The notes below the pieces were generated by a model that saw only the letters and a program-made list of their open reading frames with translations, searched no databases and was not told the DNA's origin. The position numbers were made by a program, and so were the translations under genes. From Rhodopirellula europaea 6C (lineage in GTDB: Bacteria; Planctomycetota; Planctomycetia; Pirellulales; Pirellulaceae), in assembly GCF_000338295.1 (NCBI RefSeq), contig NZ_ANMO01000006.1:1-64000 (forward strand): 64,000 nucleotides of DNA, given 5' to 3'. The number at the start of each line of letters is the position of its first letter. The first letter of the stretch is position 1. Positions 8,257-17,360 of this stretch are shown here, piece after piece.

Positions 8257-9731
8257 CGGAACATCTCCCGATTCTATTGATCGTGTTGCCGTTGGTCGCG
8301 GCTCCGCTGTGCGTGATCTTGCACCAGCGAACCGCCGCCTACACGCTCGCGTTGCTGGTCTCCTGGATCACGTTTGGCATTTCCATCGCATTGGTCGCGC
8401 AAGTCAATCAAACCGGAGTCATCCGGTACAACCTGGGCGGCTGGGCTCCGCCGTACGGCATCGAATACCTGGTCGATTCACTGTCATCCTTTGTGATGAT
8501 GTTCGTGTCGGGCATTGGTGCGATCGTTCTGGTCTACGCACCGAAATCCGTTGACGACGAAATCGCTCGATCAAAGCACTACCTGTTCTACGCAACATAT
8601 TTGTTGTGCTTGACCGGATTGATGGGCATGTGCGTGACGGGTGACCTTTTCAATGTCTTTGTCTTCCTTGAAATCTCGTCCCTGTCGTCCTACGCACTGA
8701 TCAGTCTCGGGCAAACTCGCCGAGCCCCGTTGGCCGCGTTCCAGTACCTGATCATTGGCAGCATCGGTGCCACATTCATTTTGATTGGCATCGGTCTGCT
8801 GTATCAGATGACCGGCACGCTCAATATGGCCGACATCGCCGCTCGCGTTCCACAAGAAAACGGTCCTCGCACTGTTCTGGTTGCCTTCAGTTTCTTGGTC
8901 ATCGGATTGTGCGTAAAGATGGCGGTGTTCCCGCTGCACACGTGGCTGCCCAACGCGTACACGTATGCCCCATCGGTGGTGACCTGCTTCATTGCCGCGA
9001 CCGCAACGAAGGTTTCGGTGTACGCGTTCATTCGTGTGATCTTTGGAATCATCACGCCGGGATTCGCCTTCGACTACCTGCCGCTTGATACCGAGCTGAC
9101 CATTCTGGCATTGGTCGGAATCTTTGTCGCATCGACCGCGGCAATCTACCAAGCCAACGTGAAGCGGTTGCTGGCCTATTCCAGCGTCGCTCAGATCGGA
9201 TACATGATTTTAGGAATTAGCATGTCGACGCCAGGTGGACTGACCGCCGGCATCGTGCACATGTTCAATCACGCGTTGATCAAAGGCGGGTTGTTCATGA
9301 TCGTTGGTTGCTTCGCGCTGCGATTGGGCAGCGTCAAACTGGACGATTGGAAAGGTGCCGGAAAAACGATGCCCTGGACGTCGCTCGGTTGGGCGATCGG
9401 TGGGCTGGCGTTGATCGGTGTTCCCGTGACAGCTGGCTTCATCAGCAAATGGTTGCTTCTCACCGCGGCAATGGAAAAAGGCATGTGGCCGGTCGCCGTG
9501 CTGATGCTGCTGAGTTCTTTGCTGGCGGTGGTCTACGTCTGGCGAGTGGTCGAAACGCTGTACTTCAGTGAACCGACCGCCAAAGTATTGAAGGCCAAGG
9601 AGGCTCCGCTGGGCATGTTGATCCCAACCTATGTCGTCTTAGCAGGAACATTTGTGTTTGGTGTTTGGACCACTTACTCCGCTGATTTGGCCGCCGCCGC
9701 GGCAGCGGGATTGTTGGGAGCCACGCCATGA
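8253..9731 (+). CDS. mrpD: Mrp/Mnh antiporter subunit D (first antiporter-like subunit)
   Basis: 492 residues, TTG start overlapping the mrpC stop. About 14 membrane helices of the Proton_antipo_M family (NuoL/M/N). The conserved helix-5 glutamate is in FVFLEISSLSSYALISLG, the pumping lysine in VKMAVFPLHTWLPNAYTYAP, and the next lysine in TATKVSVYAFIRV and in ANVKRLLAYSSVAQIGYMIL. It carries out proton/sodium exchange with the other subunits. Standard length for MrpD. Confidence 0.9.
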   Translation: MTEHLPILLIVLPLVAAPLCVILHQRTAAYTLALLVSWITFGISIALVAQVNQTGVIRYNLGGWAPPYGIEYLVDSLSSFVMMFVSGIGAIVLVYAPKSVDDEIARSKHYLFYATYLLCLTGLMGMCVTGDLFNVFVFLEISSLSSYALISLGQTRRAPLAAFQYLIIGSIGATFILIGIGLLYQMTGTLNMADIAARVPQENGPRTVLVAFSFLVIGLCVKMAVFPLHTWLPNAYTYAPSVVTCFIAATATKVSVYAFIRVIFGIITPGFAFDYLPLDTELTILALVGIFVASTAAIYQANVKRLLAYSSVAQIGYMILGISMSTPGGLTAGIVHMFNHALIKGGLFMIVGCFALRLGSVKLDDWKGAGKTMPWTSLGWAIGGLALIGVPVTAGFISKWLLLTAAMEKGMWPVAVLMLLSSLLAVVYVWRVVETLYFSEPTAKVLKAKEAPLGMLIPTYVVLAGTFVFGVWTTYSADLAAAAAAGLLGATP

Positions 9732-11275
9732 CCGATTCGATGCAAATTTGGCTCTCGTTGCTGCTGCCGCTGATTGCCTATGTGCTGCTCACGCTAACCG
9801 GCAAATCGCCGAACGTTCGCGAAGGCTGCACGCTAACCGTCGCCACCATTCTCTTTTTGCTGACATGCCGAATGGCCAGCGGCGTGTTCGCCGGCGAGCG
9901 TCCGGAATGGATGTGGGGTGAGTGGTTGCCCGGATTCCAAATCGCATTCAAAGTCGAACCGTTGGGGATGCTTTTCGCTCTCGTTGCTTCGGGGCTTTGG
10001 ATCCTGACGACGATCTACGCGGTCGGCTACATGCGGGGCCACAACGAAGACAATCAGACACGATTCTTTGGCTGCTTCGCCTTCGCCATTTTCGCGGCCA
10101 TCGCGGCCGCTTATGCGAAGAACCTGTTCACGCTGTTTGTTGCCTACGAGGTCATGACGATCTCGACCTATCCCTTGGTCACGCACCACGGCAATGAAGA
10201 AGCTCGCAACGGCGGACGGGTTTACCTCGGGATTTTGCTGTCGACCTCGATCGCGTTTTTCATGCTCGCGATTGCTTGGACTTACTCGCTGGCCGGTACC
10301 TTGGAATTCACGCTCGGAGGAATCCTGGCGGAACCCGTCGCTGACGAAAAGATCTCCAGCGTCGGACTTGGCCTGCTGCTGGCTTTGTTTGCGTTCGGGA
10401 TTGGCAAAGCCGCCCTGATGCCGTTTCATCGCTGGCTGCCCGCCGCCATGGTCGCACCAACGCCCGTCAGTGCATTGTTGCACGCGGTCGCGGTGGTCAA
10501 GGTCGGCGTGTTCTCGGTGCTGAAAGTGGTGGTCTACATCTTCGGGTTGGACTTGCTCACCAATTCAGGCGTGAACCTTTGGCTGGCCTACGTTGCCGGG
10601 TTCTCGTTGGTGGTCGCGTCCTTGGTCGCGATGACCAAAGACAACCTGAAAGCACGACTAGCCTATTCGACGATCGGTCAACTGGCCTACATCACACTGG
10701 GCGCCGCCCTCGCGACGCCGAACAGCATCATCGGAGGCGGCATGCACATCGCAATGCACGCGGTCGGCAAGATCACGCTGTTTTTCTGTGCCGGTGCAAT
10801 CTACGTCGGAGCTCACAAGAAAAATATCAGCGACATGCGTGGACTCGGCCGACAAATGCCGTTCACCTTTGGTGCGTTCCTGTTGGCCTCGGTCAGCATC
10901 ATTGGGTTGCCGCCCGGCGGCGGTGCCTGGAGCAAATGGTTCTTGGCCGTTGGCACCGTGGAGACTCACCAGTACCTGCTCACTGCTGCGTTGATGGTCA
11001 GTTCGCTGCTCAACATTGCTTACTTGGTGCCGATCCCAATGCTTGCCTTCATGGGCAAACCCAAGACGGATGAATCACACAGTGATGATGCACACGGGCA
11101 CGAAGCCGACGAGCACGACTCGCATCATCACGCACCAACCGACGGGATTCACGAAGCCCCCATGATGTGCGTGGTTCCACTGTGCATCGCCGCGATTTGC
11201 AGCGTCGCATTGTTCTTCGCCGCCGACTGGATTTACGAAGCCCTGTTGCCGATCACGCAGACGCCAAACTCATGA
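9728..11275 (+). CDS. Second antiporter-like subunit, NuoL/MrpA-N type
   Basis: 515 residues and about 14 membrane helices. It carries the NuoL/MrpA signature APTPVSALLHAVAVVKVGVF, whereas mrpD upstream has APSVVTCFIAATATKVSV at that place. The helix-5 glutamate is in LFVAYEVMTISTYPLV and the pumping lysine in GIGKAALMPFHRWLPAAM. A His/Asp-rich cytoplasmic loop near residues 445-475 (HSDDAHGHEADEHDSHHH) could bind metal. It probably replaces the N-terminal half of classical MrpA, whose C-terminal half is the gene at 6648. Confidence 0.85.
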   Translation: MTDSMQIWLSLLLPLIAYVLLTLTGKSPNVREGCTLTVATILFLLTCRMASGVFAGERPEWMWGEWLPGFQIAFKVEPLGMLFALVASGLWILTTIYAVGYMRGHNEDNQTRFFGCFAFAIFAAIAAAYAKNLFTLFVAYEVMTISTYPLVTHHGNEEARNGGRVYLGILLSTSIAFFMLAIAWTYSLAGTLEFTLGGILAEPVADEKISSVGLGLLLALFAFGIGKAALMPFHRWLPAAMVAPTPVSALLHAVAVVKVGVFSVLKVVVYIFGLDLLTNSGVNLWLAYVAGFSLVVASLVAMTKDNLKARLAYSTIGQLAYITLGAALATPNSIIGGGMHIAMHAVGKITLFFCAGAIYVGAHKKNISDMRGLGRQMPFTFGAFLLASVSIIGLPPGGGAWSKWFLAVGTVETHQYLLTAALMVSSLLNIAYLVPIPMLAFMGKPKTDESHSDDAHGHEADEHDSHHHAPTDGIHEAPMMCVVPLCIAAICSVALFFAADWIYEALLPITQTPNS

Positions 11276-11598
11276 GCCACACACCTCCTTCCGACCCCAG
11301 TTGGTTCGAACGACCGCAGAACATCCGGCGGATGATCATCGGCTTGGTCGTCGTTTGCGTGCTGCTTGTTCTCGCCGATTTATTCTACGAGAACCCTCAC
11401 CCACACTTTGGCAAAGTCGAAACATTTTTCGGCTTCCAAGCTTGGTTTGGCTTCATTGCCTTTGTGGCAGTTGTGTTCTTGGGAACGTTGCTGCGTCCGT
11501 TGATCAAAAAGCCTGAGGGTTACTACGACCCTGAACCCGAAAACGAATTCCCGCGTCTGGACCGCCCCGAAGACAACACCTCAGGAGAACAAGCATGA
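11272..11598 (+). CDS. Small two-helix membrane protein in the antiporter operon
   Basis: 108 residues from the ATG at 11272, which overlaps the upstream stop (ATGA). Two predicted membrane segments: MIIGLVVVCVLLVLADLFY and FGFIAFVAVVFLGTLLRPL. Both ends are polar; the C-terminus is acidic and proline-rich (YYDPEPENEFPRLDRPED). It is not one of the seven canonical Mrp subunits. Its position between two antiporter subunits, with four-base overlaps on both sides, suggests an accessory or assembly subunit. Function unknown. Confidence 0.8.
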   Translation: MSHTPPSDPSWFERPQNIRRMIIGLVVVCVLLVLADLFYENPHPHFGKVETFFGFQAWFGFIAFVAVVFLGTLLRPLIKKPEGYYDPEPENEFPRLDRPEDNTSGEQA

Positions 11599-13334
11599 AT
11601 CTGTTGTCTGCTTTGCCTCCTGGATGGCCGATGATTGTCGGCGGCGTCTTCCTTTGGCTGTTGCCCAAGCGGGCCCAGGCCGGCGGTGCACTTGGCCTCG
11701 CCATTCTGAGCGGCTTGCTGTTCTGGTTCACGCCGGTTCTAGGCGATGGAGAAACCGCGAAGACATTTTCGATGTTGGGCGCTGAACTCCAACCCATTCG
11801 CGTTGACTCTCTCAGCCGTCCGTTCGGATTGGTGTTCCATATCGCGGCCATCGTGTCCGCGATTTATGCGTTGCACGTGCGAGACACTCGGCAACACATC
11901 GCCGGAATGGTCTACGCCGGCGCGGCCATCGGTGCGTGCTGTGCCGGTGACTTGATGACGCTGTTTGTGTTCTGGGAACTCACTGCAATCAGCAGCGTGT
12001 TTTTGGTTTGGGCATCGGATACACCCGCGGCGTATCGAGCCGGGATGCGCTACCTAATCGTGCAGGTCGGCTCGGGAGTATTGCTGCTCACGGGAGCGAT
12101 CATTCAGTACGTCGAAACAGGCTCGCTGAAATTCGAGCTGTTCGTCAGCGAAGGGCAAACCCTGTTTGGTGTTGAAGCGATTTCGCCCGCCGCTTGGTGC
12201 GTCTTGATCGCTTTTGCAATCAAGTGTGCCTTCCCACTGCTGCACAACTGGTTGCAAGATTCCTATCCCAAAGCGACCGTGACCGGCACCGTATTCCTCA
12301 GTGCGTTCACAACAAAGTTGGCCGTGTACTCGCTGGCTCGCGGCTTTGCAGGCTTTGATCCATTGATCACCGTCGGCTGCATCATGACGTTGTTCCCCAT
12401 CATCTTCGCGGTGATCGAAAACGACCTCCGACGAGTCCTCGCGTATTCGCTCAACAACCAACTCGGGTTCATGGTTGTCGGCGTCGGCATCGGAACGGAG
12501 CTGGCCATCAACGGGACCGTGGCTCACGCGTTCTGTCACATCATTTACAAATCGTTGCTATTCATGTCCGTCGGTGCGGTGCTGTTTCGCGTCGGCACGG
12601 CGAAAGCAACCGAACTGGGTGGACTTCACAAGTCGATGCCATGGACGACCGCGTTTTGCATGATTGGTGCGGGAGCGATCTCCGGCTTTCCGCTGCTCAG
12701 TGGTTTTGTCAGCAAATCCATGATCATCTCCGCCGCCGGCGAAGAACACATGTTCGGCGTTTGGATCGTGTTGCTGATCGCCTCGGCTGGTGTGATGGAG
12801 CACTCAGGAATCAAGATTCCGTTCTTCGCGTTCTTTGCCCACGATAGTGGCAAACGCGTCAAGGAAGCCCCATGGAACATGTTGTTGGCGATGAGCATCG
12901 CGGCCTTCTCGTGCGTCGCACTGGGAATCGCCTATCCATTGCTGTACCGACTGCTTCCGTTTGATGTGGACTACCATCCATACACCATCACCCACGTCGT
13001 CACTCAGCTTCAATTGCTGATGTTCGCGGCTCTCGCCTTCGTCGCGTTGATGAAGTCAGGCCTCTATCCCGCGGAGCAGCGAGCCGTGAATTTGGACACC
13101 GATTGGGTCTACCGCCGCTTGATTCCAAAAGCCACTCGTGGCGGCCAAGTCGCAATCGAACTGGTCGACCAAACGTTCCGCCACGACTTTTTGTTGACGC
13201 TGCGAAGTGGACTTCGGATGGTGCAGCGTTCGTTCAACGTCAACGGTTGGATCGGTCGAACTTGGTCCACCAGCACGATGGCGTTCTGGGCCGCAACGCT
13301 GCTCGCGATCAGCTTGGTGCTCTACTACACCTAA
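11595..13334 (+). CDS. Third antiporter-like subunit, MrpD-related
   Basis: 579 residues, Proton_antipo_M family, the last gene of the operon. The helix-5 glutamate is in LFVFWELTAISSVFLVW; the conserved lysine is in IAFAIKCAFPLLHNWL, followed by DSYPKATVTGTVFLSAFTTK and RRVLAYSLNNQLGFMVVGVG. The C-terminal ~90 residues (VNLDTDWVYRRLIPKA onwards, ending in one more membrane helix) extend beyond the usual MrpD length, as in NuoL-type subunits with a lateral helix. A third antiporter-like subunit suggests a higher ion stoichiometry than in standard Mrp; that is inference. Confidence 0.85.
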   Translation: MNLLSALPPGWPMIVGGVFLWLLPKRAQAGGALGLAILSGLLFWFTPVLGDGETAKTFSMLGAELQPIRVDSLSRPFGLVFHIAAIVSAIYALHVRDTRQHIAGMVYAGAAIGACCAGDLMTLFVFWELTAISSVFLVWASDTPAAYRAGMRYLIVQVGSGVLLLTGAIIQYVETGSLKFELFVSEGQTLFGVEAISPAAWCVLIAFAIKCAFPLLHNWLQDSYPKATVTGTVFLSAFTTKLAVYSLARGFAGFDPLITVGCIMTLFPIIFAVIENDLRRVLAYSLNNQLGFMVVGVGIGTELAINGTVAHAFCHIIYKSLLFMSVGAVLFRVGTAKATELGGLHKSMPWTTAFCMIGAGAISGFPLLSGFVSKSMIISAAGEEHMFGVWIVLLIASAGVMEHSGIKIPFFAFFAHDSGKRVKEAPWNMLLAMSIAAFSCVALGIAYPLLYRLLPFDVDYHPYTITHVVTQLQLLMFAALAFVALMKSGLYPAEQRAVNLDTDWVYRRLIPKATRGGQVAIELVDQTFRHDFLLTLRSGLRMVQRSFNVNGWIGRTWSTSTMAFWAATLLAISLVLYYT

Positions 13335-13450
13335 CAGCCTGTTGATTTAGTCGTATACCGAATGACAACAATTAGCCGATGGGCGTTCGCCCCGGTTGGC
13401 GTTTGACTAACCGCCGCTAACGCGGTACGGCTCATAAAATCAACAGCCCG
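13335..13450. repeat. REP/MITE-like palindromic element
   Basis: Directly after the antiporter operon stop, a perfect 10-bp inverted repeat (CTGTTGATTT at 13339-13348, AAATCAACAG at 13437-13446) encloses two internal hairpins: GGGCG-tt-CGCCC at 13381-13392, and CCGC-taac-GCGG near 13414-13425. The element has no coding capacity. The structure is that of a dispersed intergenic repeat; it may also end operon transcription. Copy number cannot be judged from one window. Confidence 0.6.
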
Positions 13451-13596
13451 CCAAAGCCGATCTGGATTCGCGATGATCGGGATTCTTCGAAATCCCGTGA
13501 TCGAGGAACCGTGCGACCGCGAAATGACTGATGCTATCGTTCTACAATGGGGTGGTCCCACAGGCACCATCCCATTCCGAAAACGATTCTCAATCG

Positions 13597-15687
13597 ATGC
13601 TTTCGCAAACACTTCACTTGATAGCGTCCGCCTTTCGCTGCCTTCCATCGTCGCGGCGATTGAGTTGTCTGTTGGGGCTGGTGCTGATCGGTTGTCTGTT
13701 TTGCGGCTCGACAAACGCCGGAATCAGCGGCGAAAACATCATCGTCGTCGTCAACGCGAATTCGCAAGATTCGTTGACCCTGGCAAACCACTACGTCCAT
13801 CTGCGTGAGATCCCGCCAGCCAACATTGTTTTGTTGGAGGACGTCCCAGGTGGCCTGCGAGTCTCGCTGAACGATTTTCGCGAAAAGATTTTGCGGCCGG
13901 TTCTGAATGAGCTCAACCGTCGCAAGCTGGCCGCGAACGCGCAGGTGATTGCGTACTCGGCCGGATTCCCCACCGCGGTCGACATTCGCGAACACACCAA
14001 ACAGCTGACTGACGAGAACCAGAAAAAGTATCAGCGTCCGGTCGCGTCGATCAACTCGATGACTTTCTTCTACCGCTGGGTACTCTCCGATTCGCCGGAC
14101 TACCTGGGTTGGGGCAGTAACTTCTACGCTCGCGGCCGATTTGAACGCCATTTCGCGAATCCATTTGCGGGCGAGACTGGCGAAGAATTCAAGGCAGCTG
14201 AAACCGCAACCAACGAAGCGACCACCGCGGATGATTGGACACAGGCTGCCGAACTTTGGTCAAACATTGCCGACGACTATCCGACGTTGCATCCACTGAA
14301 TATTCGCGCCGCCGAAGCGTTTGCGAACGCCGGCGACATGGACGCCGCACTCGAACGGTTCACGCTGGCGGCGGCGTCGGGTTGGTCCAACCGACGTTAC
14401 ATCGAAGAATCGGAGTCGCTGCAAAAGCTGGCCTCGACCGTGGGCTTCGACGCGGTCGTGGATCAATTACAAGACGTCCCAATGAAGAACCAAGGACCGG
14501 TTCCCTTCTCGGCCAGCGTTGGATGGACAAGCACCGGACATATGATTCCCAGCGCCAAGGGCGGTATGCCATACATGCTGTCCTGCGTGTTGGGCGTGGT
14601 GCACGAGCGCGGCAGCACGCTCCAGCAAGCCATTGATGTTTTGAAACGAGCTCACCAGGCTGACCGAAGCTACCCTGATGGAACGGTCGCGTTTGCCAAG
14701 ACATCGGACGTTCGGGTCACAACCCGCGAACCGTTGTACGCCGACGGTTTGGCTTGGTTGATGTCACGCGATCGCGACGTTGAGATCTTCTCATCGAAAT
14801 TGCCAACGTCGAACAAGCGATACATTGGATTGATGTTGGGAGCGGCCAGCTTCGATGCCAAAAATCAACCGTGGTCGATGGTTCCGGGAGCCATCGCCGA
14901 AAATCTCACTAGCTTGGGCGCGGCCTTTGAAACCAACTCGCAAACCAAGCTGACCGAGTTGCTGCATGCCGGAGCGGCGATCAGCAGCGGTGCCGTCGCG
15001 GAACCCTATTCGTTGATTCCAAAATTTCCGACGCCCATGATGCATGCGTATTACGCGGAAGGGGTCTCGGCGATCGAAGCGTTCTATTTGACAACCACAT
15101 CGCCGTACCAATTGTTGATCGTCGGCGACCCAGCCTGCCAGCCCTTCGCGAAAGCTCCGATTGACTTTGTTCGAATGGAAGTCGGCGAACCGATGGGTGA
15201 CAAAATCCCGGTCAATTTCTTCTGGCAAGCTCTGCCGGGCAATGAGAACACATCGCCAACCGCAGCGATCGAACTGTATCTGCAAGACAAACGAATCGCG
15301 GTTTCTCGTCCCGCGAAAAAGATCGAGGTTAAACTACCGAAGAATCTGGAAGGAGCTCTGCGTTGCCGAGCCGTGTTGATCGGACGCCACACGACGCAAC
15401 CACGAATCACAATCACCGACACTTTGGTTTTGGGCAATCCCAACATCCTGCCGACCATCGATGTTTTATCAACCGACGGCGAGACACTGCGAATCAAGCT
15501 CGCTTGCCCTGACGCGGAGCGAATTGAATTGAAGCATCTCGGTCGTGTCGTAGCAGAAACCAGCGGCACGTCCGGAACCGTTTCCTTAACGCCCGACCAG
15601 ATCGGACGCGGCCCGATTGAACTCGAAGCGACCGGACACATTGGCGAGCAAGGCATCCCGGGCAAGCTAAAGCTCATCGAGTTCTAG
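13597..15687 (+). CDS. TIGR03790-family exported protein
   Basis: About 696 residues. A signal peptide (RRLSCLLGLVLIGCLFCGST) is followed by the TIGR03790 pattern: SGENIIVVVNANSQDSLTLA, HYVHLREIPPANIVLLEDVP, then VIAYSAGFPTAVDI and a late block SAIEAFYLTTTSPYQLLIVGDPACQPFA. The family is found mainly in planctomycetes and related bacteria and has no established function. An insert of ~100 residues near 200-310 contains TPR-like helices (HPLNIRAAEAFANAGDMDAA). I chose the ATG at 13597 because it begins the signal peptide; an ATG at 13531 adds 22 polar residues. Confidence 0.8.
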   Translation: MLSQTLHLIASAFRCLPSSRRLSCLLGLVLIGCLFCGSTNAGISGENIIVVVNANSQDSLTLANHYVHLREIPPANIVLLEDVPGGLRVSLNDFREKILRPVLNELNRRKLAANAQVIAYSAGFPTAVDIREHTKQLTDENQKKYQRPVASINSMTFFYRWVLSDSPDYLGWGSNFYARGRFERHFANPFAGETGEEFKAAETATNEATTADDWTQAAELWSNIADDYPTLHPLNIRAAEAFANAGDMDAALERFTLAAASGWSNRRYIEESESLQKLASTVGFDAVVDQLQDVPMKNQGPVPFSASVGWTSTGHMIPSAKGGMPYMLSCVLGVVHERGSTLQQAIDVLKRAHQADRSYPDGTVAFAKTSDVRVTTREPLYADGLAWLMSRDRDVEIFSSKLPTSNKRYIGLMLGAASFDAKNQPWSMVPGAIAENLTSLGAAFETNSQTKLTELLHAGAAISSGAVAEPYSLIPKFPTPMMHAYYAEGVSAIEAFYLTTTSPYQLLIVGDPACQPFAKAPIDFVRMEVGEPMGDKIPVNFFWQALPGNENTSPTAAIELYLQDKRIAVSRPAKKIEVKLPKNLEGALRCRAVLIGRHTTQPRITITDTLVLGNPNILPTIDVLSTDGETLRIKLACPDAERIELKHLGRVVAETSGTSGTVSLTPDQIGRGPIELEATGHIGEQGIPGKLKLIEF

Positions 15688-15735
15688 TGATTGGGTCATC
15701 GGCCCTGCAATGTGCAGCACACGGGCAACGGAAAC

Positions 15736-16791
15736 TCACTGGGTAACCGCTTGACGTGGTGGCTGACTCGAAAGAGCTCGCTGGACTTCGATCACGCGAA
15801 TGGATTGTTCAGGACTCATCTCCATCAATCGGTCGCGACCATTTTCATCGGGAAGAAACTCGGTGAAGCCTTCTTCGTCCACCACCACGCGTCCCGGTTC
15901 CGACAAATCAAAGTAGTGGTCGTCAGGGCGAACGGCGTACAGCACACTGGTCAAATCCCACGTTGGCCGATCATGGTTAGGACCACTGTGCATCAGATAC
16001 GCTTCACGGACCGGATGGTGCGGTACATAGGAATAGTCGCGAGCAATGCTTTCACGTGGGTAGGGCACCGCGATTCCAATTCGATAGTCACTCCACACGA
16101 CGGGAACGTCATCGGGTGACTGATCGGCGAATCGACGCATGGCATCGATTCCGTTGACGACGTTCGCTTCATCATGTCTGGGTTTACCAAGCGTTGGGCC
16201 AAAGCATCCCGCCATCACCGAAATCAGCTTGCACTTCTTTTGCAGCAACGCTGGACCGTCCAACGGACTGATTGCGTCGGCTTTCGATTCCAGCAAATCC
16301 GCCAGGTTGGCCGCCAAGCCAACTTGGATGATGACGACGCTAGCATCTTCTGCCTCGGCCAATGTGCGGCGCAAGACATCCACCGCTTCGGGAGCGTCGT
16401 CGCTGCTCAGCAAATCATGCGGGTATCGCAGCGAATCTCGATCGCGAACTTTGCACAATTCCAGATAGCGACTTGGACGATGCTGGGCGTCCCGTGTCGC
16501 ACCGATTGGAATGTCGCCACGGCCATAAAACGTGTTGACCGCATCAACGAACGGTGCGGCGAGCGGGTTGACCTTCGAAATGGTGACCGCTTTTAGTTCG
16601 CACTCACCGCGATCCTCCAGTGCGTGCAACATCGCGAGTGCCAACACATCGTCACAGTCTCCGGTGATGTCGGTGTCAAAGATCACCGGCGTCGGTTTGA
16701 CCTCCGAGGCACCATCGGATTCCGCACGGACATCTAAGCAGTCGATCAGGCCGAACGTGAGCAAAAGGGGGATGGTTCGTCGGAACATCAA
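15736..16791 (-). CDS. Exported nucleoside hydrolase-like protein 1
   Basis: 351 residues with a signal peptide (TIPLLLTFGLIDCLDVRAES). Inosine-uridine nucleoside hydrolase (IunH) fold: the calcium-binding aspartate cluster DTDITGDCDDVLALAM near residue 40, NTFYGRGDIPIGATRD, and the C-terminal HPVREAYLMHSGPNHDRPTW. The family cleaves the N-glycosidic bond of nucleosides. An export signal suggests periplasmic salvage; the substrate cannot be told. A paralogue with the same architecture lies at 31562-32614. It is convergent with the TIGR03790 gene. Confidence 0.85.
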   Translation of the reverse strand: MMFRRTIPLLLTFGLIDCLDVRAESDGASEVKPTPVIFDTDITGDCDDVLALAMLHALEDRGECELKAVTISKVNPLAAPFVDAVNTFYGRGDIPIGATRDAQHRPSRYLELCKVRDRDSLRYPHDLLSSDDAPEAVDVLRRTLAEAEDASVVIIQVGLAANLADLLESKADAISPLDGPALLQKKCKLISVMAGCFGPTLGKPRHDEANVVNGIDAMRRFADQSPDDVPVVWSDYRIGIAVPYPRESIARDYSYVPHHPVREAYLMHSGPNHDRPTWDLTSVLYAVRPDDHYFDLSEPGRVVVDEEGFTEFLPDENGRDRLMEMSPEQSIRVIEVQRALSSQPPRQAVTQ

Positions 16792-17126
16792 AGCGCTTTC
16801 GAAAGAGAGGACTGGAGAAAAAAAACTGTGAAAACCCCAAATTTTTTACGGGCCGTCGAAACCGGTTCCAAACGGGGTATGTCGCAAAATGATCGGCGAG
16901 AGCGGTGTTTTCCGCCACTTTAGTCTCTGGAAAGGGGTTCACATTTCGCACGCAAAGGCTATAGATTTCATTACGGGCGACTACAATACCCGCTCGCAAG
17001 AGCGGGGCACCGGCCTTCCAGACTCGATTCGCGAACCGCGGAAAGCGTCCGAGTTATGCCACGAGCCAATCATGCCCACCCTGAAATCGTCCTACCTTAT
17101 TTCTCGTTCTTAACAAGGCGAACAAA
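16792..17126 (+). other. Intergenic region with GCAA-tetraloop hairpin
   Basis: 335 bases between a divergent gene and the small lipoprotein. It contains a perfect 7-bp hairpin, CCCGCTC-GCAA-GAGCGGG, at 16989-17006, whose GCAA loop is of the stable GNRA class. The hairpin has no T-run after it. It is likely in the 5' untranslated region of the lipoprotein/pseudopilin transcript, where it could stabilise the RNA. Promoter positions are not assigned. Confidence 0.45.
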
Positions 17127-17297
17127 ATGAAGAATTTGTTTTGGTTACTGATGCTCGGAGCCCTGATTGGCTCCGTCGGTTGCGATGGTTCCGCGACCTC
17201 CGCACCATCGGATGATGAACTGACCCAGTACGTCGAGGAAAACCCGCACGACTACGACAGCAATGCTTCGCTGGATGACGGCGACACCGCGAACTAA
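17127..17297 (+). CDS. Small putative lipoprotein (56 residues)
   Basis: A short gene, ATG at 17127 and TAA at 17295-17297, with AAGGCG a few bases upstream. The product has a hydrophobic start (KNLFWLLMLGALIGSVGCDG) with a plausible lipobox ending at Cys19, then a strongly acidic tail rich in Asp and Ser (YVEENPHDYDSNASLDDGD). It is probably anchored to a membrane by a lipid. It lies 63 bases before the DUF1559 pseudopilin in the same direction, so the two may work together. No family recognised. Confidence 0.7.
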   Translation: MKNLFWLLMLGALIGSVGCDGSATSAPSDDELTQYVEENPHDYDSNASLDDGDTAN

Positions 17298-17360
17298 TCA
17301 CGGTGGTGAAGACTCTTCTCATCTGATTTCTTTTTGATTCATACACAGGAACCACATCCC

